From assembly GCA_927798255.1 (NCBI GenBank), contig CAKMMH010000033.1:1-12515 (forward strand): a stretch of 12,515 nucleotides of DNA. The letters run 5' to 3'. Positions 1-7,416 of the stretch are shown in pieces. Made by a program: the position numbers and the translations under genes. This DNA is from an uncultured bacterium (lineage in GTDB: Bacteria; Bdellovibrionota_C; UBA2361; CAKMMH01). Numbering within the stretch: position 1 is the stretch's first letter; every line of letters begins with the position of its first letter. Below the pieces are notes generated by a model. That model was not told where the DNA came from. It was given only the letters and a program-made list of their open reading frames with translations, and made no database searches.

Positions 1-170
1 ACATTAAATAGTCTTTGTATTGCTTCTTTAATTTCAATCTTACTTGAACTAGTACCAACACAAAAAGTGTAAGTATTATTATCACTAGTCAAGCCAGTAG
101 TCTTTTCAGAAAGCAAAGGATATCTAATTATTTCATAATCTTTAATTTTAGGAGCTGTTTCTTTAGCCAT
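1..170 (-). CDS. rplW: 50S ribosomal protein L23, N-terminal part (runs off window)
   Basis: L23 binds 23S rRNA domain III beside the peptide exit tunnel and is the docking site for trigger factor and SRP. The visible 56 or so residues begin [20 protein letters not shown] and continue with the family landmark LSEK (residues 20-23), the stretch NTYTF, and then the helix segment [12 protein letters not shown], which matches the L23 pattern of a conserved SEK followed by K-x-EIK-x-A-[IV]-x-x-LF. The ATG lies 30 nt after the rplD stop, in the usual S10-operon order (rplC, rplD, rplW). The C-terminal part, including the exit-tunnel loop, lies before position 1. No disruption is seen in the visible part. 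Confidence 0.93.
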   Translation of the reverse strand, partial: MAKETAPKIKDYEIIRYPLLSEKTTGLTSDNNTYTFCVGTSSSKIEIKEAIQRLFN

Positions 171-200
171 TTTTACCTCAATTAATTTATGCTTGTTACT

Positions 201-851
201 CTATGCTTTTACTCTTTCTTCTAACATCTCGATAGCATCTTTTGTACAAATTAAAATCTTATGTTTTACTAAGTCATAAACATTTGCACCAGCTACTGAT
301 AATGTTAATAATTTGGGAAGATTTGAAGAAGCTCTTACAAGGTTCTCATTTCCATCCTTGTCTATAACAGCAATTCCTCTTTTACATAAATCTTCTTTTG
401 CGATTTTTAAATTTTCTATAACGCCCACTAGACCTTTTGTCTTATGAGAATCTAATTCTAAAGAATCTAAGATAAACAAATCTTTCTTATTAACTTTATC
501 AGTTAAAACAGAAGCTAATGCTTGTCTTCTTGTTCTTTTTGAAAGTCTAGTTTCATAGTCTCTTGGTTTTGGTCCAAATGCAGCACCACCACCTACCCAT
601 ACAGGAGAAGTGTTACTACCAGAACGAGCAGTACCACGACCTTTTTGTTTCCATGGCTTTCTACCACCACCAGAAACTTCAGCTCTATTCTTCGAACAAT
701 GTGTTCCAGCTCTTCTTTTTGCTAATTGCCAAACAACAGTTTGATGAACAAGATCTGTTGAAATAGCAGCTCCAAAAACATCAGGATCTAAATTGATATT
801 ACCAACTACTTCACCTGCCATATTATGTATATCATATTGTAAAGCTTCCAT
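201..851 (-). CDS. rplD: 50S ribosomal protein L4
   Basis: L4 is an early-assembly 23S rRNA-binding protein whose long loop lines the exit tunnel. The 216-residue product is near the usual bacterial length (about 200-210). It carries the signature of the tunnel loop: WQLAKRRAGTH, then SEV/AEVSGGGRKPWKQKGRGTAR, then GGGAAFGPKPRDY (roughly residues 41-98). The C-terminal Rossmann-like part includes LPKLLTLSVAGANVYDLVKH, matching the family's N-V-x-D-[LI]-x-x-H/Y segment. Three Trp codons are all TGG and the stop is TAG. A GAGG 10 nt before the ATG serves as ribosome binding site. In some bacteria L4 represses the S10 operon; nothing in this window shows that here. Confidence 0.97.
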   Translation of the reverse strand: MEALQYDIHNMAGEVVGNINLDPDVFGAAISTDLVHQTVVWQLAKRRAGTHCSKNRAEVSGGGRKPWKQKGRGTARSGSNTSPVWVGGGAAFGPKPRDYETRLSKRTRRQALASVLTDKVNKKDLFILDSLELDSHKTKGLVGVIENLKIAKEDLCKRGIAVIDKDGNENLVRASSNLPKLLTLSVAGANVYDLVKHKILICTKDAIEMLEERVKA

Positions 852-900
852 CGCTTCTTTACCTCATTATCAAATTATAACTTCAATTTTTAAAAATTTA

Positions 901-1584
901 TTAAGCAGCTTGCTTTTTACAAGACTTTTTAACAGCATTCTTAATAACGACCATACCGCCCTTTGGTCCAGGAACTGCACCCTTAACCATAAGAAGGTTT
1001 TTTGATTCGTCAAAAGCAACAACTTTTAAATTTTGAGTAGTTACTGTCTCAAAACCCATATGTCCTGCTAATTTTCTTCCTTTCCATACCTTACCAGGTC
1101 TTGCTCTGTTACCTATAGAACCGATGTTTCTTCTATCTTCGTGAGTACCACGAGTAGCAGGTTGACCTTTACAGCCGTATCTTTTTACAACACCTGCAAA
1201 GCCCTTACCTTTTGAAACACCTGTGATATCAACAAAGATACCCTGAGAAAAAATGTCTTTAGCTGTTACTTCTGAACCAACAGACAATCCTGCAAGTTTT
1301 GACTCGCCAGAAAATCTTACTTCTTTTACATACTTAAAAGCACCTTTCTCAGCTTTAGCAAAATGTCCCATAAGAGCCTTATTAACCCTTTGTGTTTTCT
1401 TAGCATCGAAACCAAACTCAACAGCTTGATATCCGTTTTTTTCCTCATTCTTAACGCTAAGAACATAACAAGGTCCAGCTTCTATTAATGTAACAGGAAT
1501 ACAATGCCCCTGCTCATCAAAAATCTGAGTCATACCTATTTTTTTGCCTAGCAACCCATCTTGGTAAATTTTATTTGTTGTCAT
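901..1584 (-). CDS. rplC: 50S ribosomal protein L3
   Basis: L3 is one of the two assembly initiators of the large subunit, and its central loop reaches the peptidyl transferase centre. The 227-residue product opens with the classic GLLGKKIGMTQIFDE (residues 10-24) and has DITGVSKGKGFAGVVKR (about 118-134), a GQPATRGTHE loop in which Gln is the residue methylated by PrmB in some bacteria, and GSIGNRARPGKVWKGRKLAGHMG. The length is a little above the usual 205-215, with extra basic residues at the C-terminus (KKSCKKQAA). The stop is TAA. A GGGAG 9 nt upstream supports the ATG. The gap to rpsJ is long (121 nt) and holds a tandem repeat. Confidence 0.97.
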   Translation of the reverse strand: MTTNKIYQDGLLGKKIGMTQIFDEQGHCIPVTLIEAGPCYVLSVKNEEKNGYQAVEFGFDAKKTQRVNKALMGHFAKAEKGAFKYVKEVRFSGESKLAGLSVGSEVTAKDIFSQGIFVDITGVSKGKGFAGVVKRYGCKGQPATRGTHEDRRNIGSIGNRARPGKVWKGRKLAGHMGFETVTTQNLKVVAFDESKNLLMVKGAVPGPKGGMVVIKNAVKKSCKKQAA

Positions 1585-1637
1585 CTAAAATACTCCCGTA
1601 CCTACGTACTTTTCGAACTAAATTTTAACGGATGAGA

Positions 1638-1669
1638 CCTAAAAATCTTACAACCAAAATATCTTACAA
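1638..1669 (-). repeat. Tandem direct repeat, 2 x 16 bp, in the rpsJ-rplC gap
   Basis: On the transcribed strand the two units are TTGTAAGATATTTTGG and TTGTAAGATTTTTAGG, directly adjacent, differing at two positions. They lie between the rpsJ stop and the rplC start, about 55 nt before rplC. Function unknown: they may be a recent duplication in non-coding DNA or a repeated binding site in the leader of rplC. Confidence 0.6.
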
Positions 1670-1705
1670 CAATGACTAAATCAAGTCAAAATTTAAGCAT
1701 TAATA

Positions 1706-2020
1706 CTATTGTAATTTAATTGCTACATCCACTCCTGTTGATAATTCTAACTTTCCTAACTCATCAATAGTTTGTTGAGTAGGTTCTAATATATCTAAAA
1801 GTCTCCTATGAGTACGCATCTCGAACTGTTCTCTTGATTTCTTATCAACAAAAGTTGAACGATTAACTGTAAATCTTTCTACTCTAGTTGGAAATGGTAT
1901 TGGACCAACAATTCGACCACCTGTTCTTCTTACAGCAGAAACTATCTCTTGAACTGCTGTATCAAGTAGTTTGTGATCATACCCTCTTAATTTAACTCTT
2001 ATTCTTTCACTACTTATCAT
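1706..2020 (-). CDS. rpsJ: 30S ribosomal protein S10 (NusE)
   Basis: S10 is a 30S head protein and, as NusE, a transcription antitermination factor bridging NusG and NusB. From the start chosen here (ATG at 2020) the protein is 104 residues, the family norm, beginning [20 protein letters not shown]. It carries [15 protein letters not shown] and [19 protein letters not shown], the conserved loop tip and strand of S10, and ends in GVDVAIKL. The frame is open upstream to another ATG at 2068, which would add 16 residues with no counterpart in the family. An AAGGA 11 nt before the 2020 ATG supports the shorter form. The longer form has a stronger GGGAGG, but 16 nt away and inside a hairpin. The stop is TAG. 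Confidence 0.93.
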   Translation of the reverse strand: MISSERIRVKLRGYDHKLLDTAVQEIVSAVRRTGGRIVGPIPFPTRVERFTVNRSTFVDKKSREQFEMRTHRRLLDILEPTQQTIDELGKLELSTGVDVAIKLQ

Positions 2021-2031
2021 ATCTAATCTGA

Positions 2032-2036
2032 TCCTT
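2032..2036 (-). promoter_or_regulatory. Ribosome binding site deciding the rpsJ start
   Basis: AAGGA on the minus strand, 11 nt upstream of the ATG at 2020. It favours the 104-residue S10 over the extended reading frame from 2068. Confidence 0.5.
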
Positions 2037-2067
2037 AGTATATTTTTAAAAAGATCTAAAAACTGCA

Positions 2068-2093
2068 TGTGAGAAGTCTAAAAACCTCCCACA
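2068..2093 (-). promoter_or_regulatory. Hairpin enclosing a GGGAGG Shine-Dalgarno-like sequence between tuf and rpsJ
   Basis: On the transcript, TGTGGGAGG can pair with CTTCTCACA (nine pairs, two of them G-U) around an 8-nt loop TTTTTAGA. The GGGAGG motif is in the 5' arm and the 3' arm abuts the upstream in-frame ATG at 2068. No T run follows, so it does not look like an intrinsic terminator. It could modulate rpsJ translation or be a processing site. Confidence 0.4.
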
Positions 2094-2106
2094 CACATTA
2101 TTTTAA

Positions 2107-3303
2107 TTACTTAATAATTTCAGTTACAACACCTGAACCAACAGTTCTACCACCTTCACGGATAGCAAAACGAACACCTTTTTCCATAGCAATTGGTTGG
2201 TGAAGTTCAATTTCAAAAGTGATATTATCACCTGGCATAGCCATCTCAGTACCTTCTGGAAGCTTAATTGAACCAGTTACGTCTGTTGTTCTGAAATAGA
2301 ATTGAGGTCTATAACCAGTAAAGAATGGTTTATGACGTCCACCTTCGTCGCTCTTTAAGATATAAGTCTGAGCCTTAAATTGTTTGTGAGGTGTAATTGA
2401 ACCTGGTTTAGCCATAACTTGTCCACGTTCAATGTCATTTCTCTTAAGACCACGAAGAAGAAGACCTACGTTATCACCAGCTTCACCATAGTCTAGAGTC
2501 TTTCTAAACATTTCAACACCAGTAACAACAGTCTTAGTTGTATCTCTTAAACCAACGATCTCAAGTGCGTCACCTACTTGTACCTTAGCTCTTTCGATAC
2601 GTCCTGTAGCAACTGTTCCACGACCTTCAATTGAGAATACATCTTCAACTGGCATCAAGAATGGTTGGTCAACAGCTCTTTCTGGAAGAGGAATGTATTC
2701 ATCTAAAGTCTTTAATAAAGCATCAATACTTCCAGTACCAATAGCGCTAGTATCACCATTTAATGCTTTTAATGCAGATCCCTTAATGATTGGAGTTGTA
2801 TCTCCAGGGAATCCATACTCATTTAATAAATCTCTAACTTCCATCTCAACAAGATCTAATAATTCTTCGTCATCAACGATATCAACCTTATTTAAGAATA
2901 CAACAATATAAGGTACACCTACTTGACGAGCAAGAAGAATATGCTCTCTTGTTTGAGGCATTGGACCATCAGCAGCACTTACAACTAGGATTGCACCATC
3001 CATTTGTGCAGCACCAGTAATCATGTTTTTAACATAGTCAGCGTGTCCTGGGCAGTCAACGTGTGCATAGTGACGGCTTTCTGTTTCATATTCTACGTGA
3101 GCACTAGCAATTGTAACTGTTTTGTTAGCATCACGAACTGTACCACCTTTAGCAATATCAGTATATGATTTAGCTTTAGCTAATGCACGGCTTGCTTGTG
3201 TATTAACAAGAGCTGCTGTCAATGTTGTTTTTCCATGGTCTACGTGCCCAATGGTCCCCACGTTGACATGAGGTTTTGTTCTATTGTATTTCTCTTTAGC
3301 CAT
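2107..3303 (-). CDS. tuf: Translation elongation factor EF-Tu
   Basis: EF-Tu is the GTPase that delivers aminoacyl-tRNA to the ribosomal A site. The 398-residue product has GHVDHGKT (P-loop, residues 19-26), [22 protein letters not shown] (switch II), NKVD (G4) and KGSALKAL (G5), then intact domains II ([13 protein letters not shown]) and III ([25 protein letters not shown]-terminal [12 protein letters not shown]). Switch I is odd: where most bacteria have a stretch ending RGITI, this protein reads [20 protein letters not shown], about two residues longer, keeping the Mg-coordinating Thr in VTI but not the Arg-Gly before it. From memory, a similar variant occurs in Planctomycetota-type EF-Tu. 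There is no Trp in the protein. AGGAG precedes the ATG; the stop is TAA. Confidence 0.97.
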   Translation of the reverse strand: MAKEKYNRTKPHVNVGTIGHVDHGKTTLTAALVNTQASRALAKAKSYTDIAKGGTVRDANKTVTIASAHVEYETESRHYAHVDCPGHADYVKNMITGAAQMDGAILVVSAADGPMPQTREHILLARQVGVPYIVVFLNKVDIVDDEELLDLVEMEVRDLLNEYGFPGDTTPIIKGSALKALNGDTSAIGTGSIDALLKTLDEYIPLPERAVDQPFLMPVEDVFSIEGRGTVATGRIERAKVQVGDALEIVGLRDTTKTVVTGVEMFRKTLDYGEAGDNVGLLLRGLKRNDIERGQVMAKPGSITPHKQFKAQTYILKSDEGGRHKPFFTGYRPQFYFRTTDVTGSIKLPEGTEMAMPGDNITFEIELHQPIAMEKGVRFAIREGGRTVGSGVVTEIIK

Positions 3304-3386
3304 ATTAAACTCCTAAATAAGTTAACAAAATACCAAATTTGAGCGATTGCAAGCTTAAAAGCTTTGACCATGGCAATACACTCATT

Positions 3387-3416
3387 TTTAAGGATAAAAA
3401 AGATTTTATCCTTAAA
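3387..3416 (-). promoter_or_regulatory. 13-bp perfect hairpin in the fusA-tuf gap
   Basis: The arms TTTAAGGATAAAA and TTTTATCCTTAAA are perfectly complementary and flank a 4-nt loop (TCTT on the transcript). It sits about 85 nt before the tuf start in an unusually long gap (131 nt). On the minus strand no T run follows the stem, so a classical intrinsic terminator is not supported. An RNA processing or stability element that lets tuf be expressed apart from fusA is a fair guess. Confidence 0.55.
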
Positions 3417-3434
3417 GCCTAAGTAAACTTAAGC

Positions 3435-5528
3435 TTATTTATTAATTATCCCTTCTGCTACCTGTGCAGGCACTGGTGCATAATGAGAATACTCCATCGA
3501 ATAACTTGCTCTACCTTGAGAGCCTGATCTTAAGTCAGTTGCATATCCAAACATCTCAGATAATGGAACTTCTGCATTAATAATCGTTGCGCCTGAACGA
3601 GGTTCCATACCCATAATCTTAGCTCTTCTTCTATTTAAGTCTCCAACGATATTGCTTGAATATTCATCAGGTGTTACCACCTCAACTTTCATTATTGGCT
3701 CAAGAAGTGTCATACCAGCTTTCTTAGCACCTTCCTTAACACAAATAGAACCTGCAATTTTGAAAGCCATTTCACTTGAGTCAACCTCGTGGAAACTACC
3801 ATAATATAATGCAACTTTTAAATCTATTACAGGGTAACCTGCAAGCACACCACCCTTAAGTGCTTCTTCAACACCGGCTTTAACTGCAGGAATATATTCC
3901 TTAGGAATAACACCACCTTTAATTTCATCAACAAACTCAAATCCGCTACCTGGTTCAAGTGGCTCAAGACGTAAAAGTACATGTCCATATTGACCACGAC
4001 CACCTGATTGCTTAGCATATTTATATTCATGCTCAACCTTAGAGTTAATTGTTTCTCTATAAGCAACTTGAGGCTTACCAGTTATAGTTTCAACATTAAA
4101 TTCTCTTTTTAATCTTTGAACAATAACATCAAGGTGAAGTTCACCCATACCAGCAATTGTTGTTTGTCCTGATTCTTGGTCTGTACTTACATATAATGAT
4201 GGATCTTCTTTTGAAAGCTTCATTAATGCAACACCCATATTTTCTTCATCAGCTTTTGTCTTTGGTTCAATTGCAATCTTAATAACTGGTTCTGGGAATG
4301 TAATGTTTTCAAGTAAGATTGGTGTTTCTTGCATACATAAAGTATCACCTGTTACTGTTTCTTTTAAACCAACAGCCGCCCCAATTTCACCTGCATCTCA
4401 TTCTTTTAATTCTTCTCTATCGTTAGCGTGCATTCTTAAAATTCTACCCATTCTCTCTTTCTTGCCTTGAGTAGCGTTATAAATTGTGGCACCAGCTGTT
4501 ACTTTACCTGAATAAACTCTAAAGAAAGTAAGCACACCAACATAAGGGTCAGTAATGATTTTAAATGCAAGAGCTGAGAAAGGTTCTTCCTCATCTGCTT
4601 TTCTTGTAATAGGTGCACCTTCTGGATCATTTGGATTAACTCCTTCTACAGGAGGAATATCTAATGGTGAAGGTAAATAATCGATAACACCATCTAGAAG
4701 TGGTTGAACACCTTTGTTTTTAAATGCACTACCAACAAACACTGGGAATATTTTTAACGCAAGTGTTCCCTTTCTAATTGCAGCTCTAATTTCTTCTTCT
4801 GAAATTTCTTGTCCTTCAAGGAATTTTTCCATTAAAGCATCATCTATTTCTGAAACAGCTTCTAAAAGTTGTTCTCTTGCTTCATTTGCTTCATCAACTA
4901 AATCAGCTGGAATATCAATATAGTTAAAAGTTGATCCCTTATCGGCATCTTCAAAAATGATACCTTTCATTTTTACTAGGTCAATGCAACCTTTTAAATT
5001 TGATTCAGCACCTATTGGAAGCTGAACTCTTACAGCATTTGCTCCTAGCTTTTCTCTAATTGTGCTTGTAGCATAATTAAAATTAGCACCAGTCTTATCC
5101 ATTTTATTAATGAAACAAATTCTAGGAACGCTAAATTTATCTGCTTGACGCCATACTGTTTCTGATTGTGGTTGAACTCCATCTACACCATCAAATACAG
5201 CAACTGCGCCATCTAATACTCTTAAACTTCTTTCTACTTCAACTGTGAAGTCTACGTGCCCTGGAGTATCGATAATATTAATTTGATGCTTATCATATTG
5301 ATGCTCAGAACCTTGCCAGAAACAAGTTGTTGCTGCAGAAGTAATTGTAATACCTCTTTCTTGCTCTAGGTCCATATAGTCCATAGTTGCAGCACCATCA
5401 TGTACTTCACCTATTTTATAGTTAACACCTGTGTAGTATAAAATTCTTTCTGTAGTAGTTGTCTTACCAGCATCGATGTGAGCCATGATACCAATGTTAC
5501 GTAACTTGTGAAGATCTCTTTTTGCCAC
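3435..5528 (-). CDS. fusA: Translation elongation factor EF-G with an in-frame TGA codon
   Basis: EF-G is the GTPase that drives ribosomal translocation and, with RRF, recycling. Read as one frame it is 697 codons, close to the family length (about 700). The N-terminal 376 residues hold AHIDAGKTT (16-24), [16 protein letters not shown] and NKMDKTG. The C-terminal part holds the domain III segment [14 protein letters not shown], then [33 protein letters not shown] and [11 protein letters not shown]. Codon 377 (4398-4400) is TGA: the protein reads REELKE, stop, [20 protein letters not shown]. Homologues I recall have a hydrophobic residue there (Val in E. coli KEVRAGDI, Leu in Thermus EELKAGDL). 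Nothing else in the gene is damaged. The start is GTG with AGGAG nine nt upstream; the stop is TAA. Recoding of UGA, a nonsense mutation, or a sequence error are the options. Confidence 0.93.
4398..4400 (-). other. In-frame TGA codon inside fusA (codon 377)
   Basis: Single TGA between conserved EF-G sequence on both sides in the same frame, with no indel. It falls early in domain II-III of EF-G, at a position that is hydrophobic in the homologues I can recall, so decoding as Trp would be chemically tolerable while Cys or selenocysteine has no family support. Confidence 0.9.
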
Positions 5529-5537
5529 CTTTTTATT

Positions 5538-5542
5538 CTCCT
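5538..5542 (-). promoter_or_regulatory. Ribosome binding site for the GTG start of fusA
   Basis: AGGAG on the minus strand with nine nt to the GTG at 5528. It sets the start of EF-G at the canonical N-terminus ([20 protein letters not shown]). Confidence 0.75.
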
Positions 5543-5576
5543 AACTTGATTACCTATAAAACTAAAAAATAAAAAA

Positions 5577-6047
5577 TTAAAATTTATAATGTGCAAATGC
5601 TTTATTAGCTTCTGCCATCTTATGAGTATCTTCTCTCTTCTTAATAGCCCCACCCCTGTTATCTATTGCATCTAAAATTTCACCAACAAGTCTATCAGAA
5701 ATATTTCTTTCTGATCTATTATTAGCAGCAGTTAAAAGCCATCTAATAGAAAGCGCTTGAGCTCTTTTTGGATAAACTTCAACAGGAACCTGATAGTTAG
5801 CACCACCAACACGTCTTGAACGAACTTCAACTAATGGACGAAGATTATCTAAAGCTTTCATAAAAACTTCAATTGGGTTCTTGCTAGTTTTAGCTTCGAT
5901 TTTATCCATAGCAGTATAGAAAGCACGCTCAGCAACATTCTTCTTTCCATCAACCATAAGATTGTTTATAAACTTAGCAACGATAACTTCACCATATTTT
6001 GGATCTGCTATAATTTCTCTTGTAAAATCTCTTTTCTTTCTTGGCAT
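5577..6047 (-). CDS. rpsG: 30S ribosomal protein S7
   Basis: S7 initiates assembly of the 30S head by binding the 3' major domain of 16S rRNA and sits near the E site. The 156-residue length is standard. Landmarks are MPRKK at the start, [22 protein letters not shown] (16-37), [22 protein letters not shown] (the rRNA-binding beta hairpin region), ALSIRWLL, and the C-terminal [26 protein letters not shown] six nt before the ATG is the ribosome binding site. It lies between rpsL (65-nt gap) and fusA (48-nt gap). Stop is TAA; the single Trp is TGG. In enteric bacteria S7 represses the str operon; no matching site can be recognised here. Confidence 0.97.
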   Translation of the reverse strand: MPRKKRDFTREIIADPKYGEVIVAKFINNLMVDGKKNVAERAFYTAMDKIEAKTSKNPIEVFMKALDNLRPLVEVRSRRVGGANYQVPVEVYPKRAQALSIRWLLTAANNRSERNISDRLVGEILDAIDNRGGAIKKREDTHKMAEANKAFAHYKF

Positions 6048-6112
6048 ATTATACCCCTTTACTTTTTATTTTATTAATTTTACTTATTATAAAATCGTTT
6101 ACCTAAATTGAC

Positions 6113-6487
6113 TTATTTTTTAGGCCTCTTAGAACCGTACTTAGAACGGCTCTTCTTTCTATCTTGAACACCATGAGTTTCAAGTTTACCTCTTATTATG
6201 TGGTAACGAACACCAGGTAAGTCTTTAACACGACCACCTCTAATTAATACAACTGAGTGCTCTTGAAGATTATGTCCAATACCTGGAATATAGCTAGTTA
6301 CTTCCATTCCAGTTGTTAAACGAATACGAGCAACTTTTCTTAATGCTGAGTTTGGTTTCTTTGGAGTTTGAGTATAAACACGAGTACAAACTCCTCTTCT
6401 TTGAGGACAAGCTTTTAATGCTGGAACACTTGTTTTCTTAACTTTATCTTGTCTTCCTTTTCTTACTAACTGATTAATCGTTGGCAT
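6113..6487 (-). CDS. rpsL: 30S ribosomal protein S12
   Basis: S12 sits at the decoding centre and controls accuracy; it is the streptomycin-resistance protein. The 124 residues include [27 protein letters not shown] sequence (here [20 protein letters not shown]), [17 protein letters not shown] with the Lys (PKKPNS) that is mutated in streptomycin-resistant strains still present, and [31 protein letters not shown] including the Asp that is beta-methylthiolated in some bacteria. On sequence alone the streptomycin site looks wild type. First gene of the operon; GAGG or GGAG lies a few bases upstream. Stop is TAA. Confidence 0.97.
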   Translation of the reverse strand: MPTINQLVRKGRQDKVKKTSVPALKACPQRRGVCTRVYTQTPKKPNSALRKVARIRLTTGMEVTSYIPGIGHNLQEHSVVLIRGGRVKDLPGVRYHIIRGKLETHGVQDRKKSRSKYGSKRPKK

Positions 6488-6735
6488 AACGCCTCATCTC
6501 CATAAATTTATAACAAGTTTGATACAATTTTTCTATAAATAAAATAAAAAAATACAAAAAACTATTACTCCAAGTTTTAAAAAATACCTACATTTATAAG
6601 CTATTAAGTAATCTTTAAAACAGGATACTTTAAAAATTTTTCATTCAAAAAATTTTATTTAAAATTAAAGTTATATAAGATTAGCACCTAATTATAAAAA
6701 AATAAATAAGTACAACAAATTTTTATAAATGATAA

Positions 6736-6829
6736 ATTTACTTTTAAAGATGGATAACATAAAAATCTAGGATGACTTTTAGCAGAGCATCTTATAACAT
6801 CTTAGAGTTTAAAAACCCTAAAAGTAAAT
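6736..6829 (-). repeat. 11-bp inverted repeat within the str leader
   Basis: ATTTACTTTTA at 6736-6746 is the exact complement of TAAAAGTAAAT at 6819-6829. A second copy, ACTTTTAG at 6775-6782, can pair with the same right arm (CTAAAAGT, 6818-6825), so two alternative stems share one arm. In such AT-rich DNA part of this may be chance. Confidence 0.4.
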
Positions 6830-6852
6830 CTAATGACATCTCATGGTGATAA

Positions 6853-6881
6853 AAAATACATTTTTTAGTGATAAATGTCAA
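6853..6881 (-). promoter_or_regulatory. Sigma-70-type promoter for the str-S10 operon
   Basis: Minus strand: -35 TTGACA (6881-6876, perfect), 17-nt spacer, -10 TATTTT (6858-6853). The start of transcription would be near 6846, giving rpsL a leader of about 360 nt. Confidence 0.6.
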
Positions 6882-6931
6882 TAAATTAGGAAAATTATTT
6901 GAAATTTTTTTAGTTATTAAATAGAAATCCC

Positions 6932-6959
6932 TTAAATATTGTTAGGGTATCGATATAAT
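6932..6959 (+). promoter_or_regulatory. Relic promoter of trpS
   Basis: A perfect -10 TATAAT at 6954-6959 lies 25 nt before the trpS ATG; a poor -35 TTAAAT (6932-6937) lies 16 nt upstream of it. An AAGGA (6968-6972) follows as ribosome binding site. The signals survive although the gene is dead. Confidence 0.4.
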
Positions 6960-6983
6960 CCAATCTTAAGGAAAATTCAAATA

Positions 6984-7379
6984 ATGCAAGTAAAAAAAGA
7001 ATATTAACAGGAGATAAGGCAACAGGCAGCTTCACATTGGACATTATATTGGTTCGTTAAAAAATACAGGATACCCATGATTGCTATTTTATTATCGCAA
7101 ATTGGTAAGTTTTTACCGATCATATTAAAAAATATGCAGAAATAATGTTTTGCGTATACATATTGGAAAATATTTGCGCCAGAAATGCTAGATGAAATAA
7201 GACATGAATGTGAAAGTGCAAGTATTGGATGTAGAGATTGCAAAGCAAAATTTGCATGTAAACTTAATGAGTCATTAAGAGAAATAAGAGAGCGAAGAAA
7301 ACACTATGAAATTCATACAAACGAAGTATGGGATATCTTAAACGATGGCACAAAACGTGCAAGAGAAATCTCAAAATAA
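6984..7379 (+). pseudogene. trpS: Tryptophanyl-tRNA synthetase remnant (frameshifts, stops, large internal deletion)
   Basis: TrpS charges tRNA-Trp. This copy cannot work. It opens ATG CAA GTA, then a run of seven A where eight would keep frame; the next frame gives KKRILTGDKATG, the standard TrpS N-terminus. A further one-base loss moves the HIGH motif into another frame (LHIGHYIGSLKN from 7030). The earlier frame then resumes with IQDTHDCYFIIANW, a TAA, and VFTDHIKKYAEI. At about 7143-7150 the sequence jumps to the C-terminal end: YTYWKIFAPEMLDEIRHECE, IGCRDCK, LREIRERR, VWDILNDGTKRAREISK, TAA (frame of 7185). About 180 or more central codons, including KMSKS, are missing. The C-terminal 64 codons are an open frame but are only a fragment. 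It ends 37 nt from the convergent HDOD gene. Confidence 0.9.
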
Positions 7380-7416
7380 ACACTTATAGAAGTAAAGATG
7401 CAATGGGGATAAAGTT

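Larger units (their letters stand above)
6488..6983. other. Non-coding divergent region between rpsL and the trpS remnant
   Basis: About 500 bases of very AT-rich sequence with no gene I can support on either strand. It holds a good minus-strand promoter (6853-6881), a plus-strand -10 box (6954-6959) and an 11-bp inverted repeat (6736-6746 with 6819-6829). No rpoC end is present, so the str operon begins here rather than following rpoBC. Confidence 0.7.

Noticed and set aside
3435..4334. Independent gene for the C-terminal part of EF-G starting at the ATG at 4334
   Set aside because: Conserved EF-G residues run without a gap from the TGA to this ATG ([20 protein letters not shown]), so the ATG is an internal Met, not a separate start.
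4335..4400. Selenocysteine insertion at the fusA TGA, with a possible stem (CTGTT with AACAG) about 30 nt downstream
   Set aside because: The EF-G homologues I recall have no Cys at this site, the stem is short and AT-flanked, and it lies within ordinary conserved coding sequence.
6792..6839. Leucine-rich 15-codon upstream frame (MSLDLLLGFLNSKML) in the str leader as an attenuation peptide
   Set aside because: No ribosome binding site, almost no leader before it, and TTA codons are common by chance in such AT-rich DNA.
7004..7243. Minus-strand open frame of 79 codons
   Set aside because: It is antisense to the recognisable trpS remnant and has no family resemblance or ribosome binding site.
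7185..7379. A small 64-residue protein gene
   Set aside because: Its sequence is the C-terminal end of TrpS (IGCRDCK, REIRERR, DILNDGTKRARE) and the N-terminal part lies broken just upstream.
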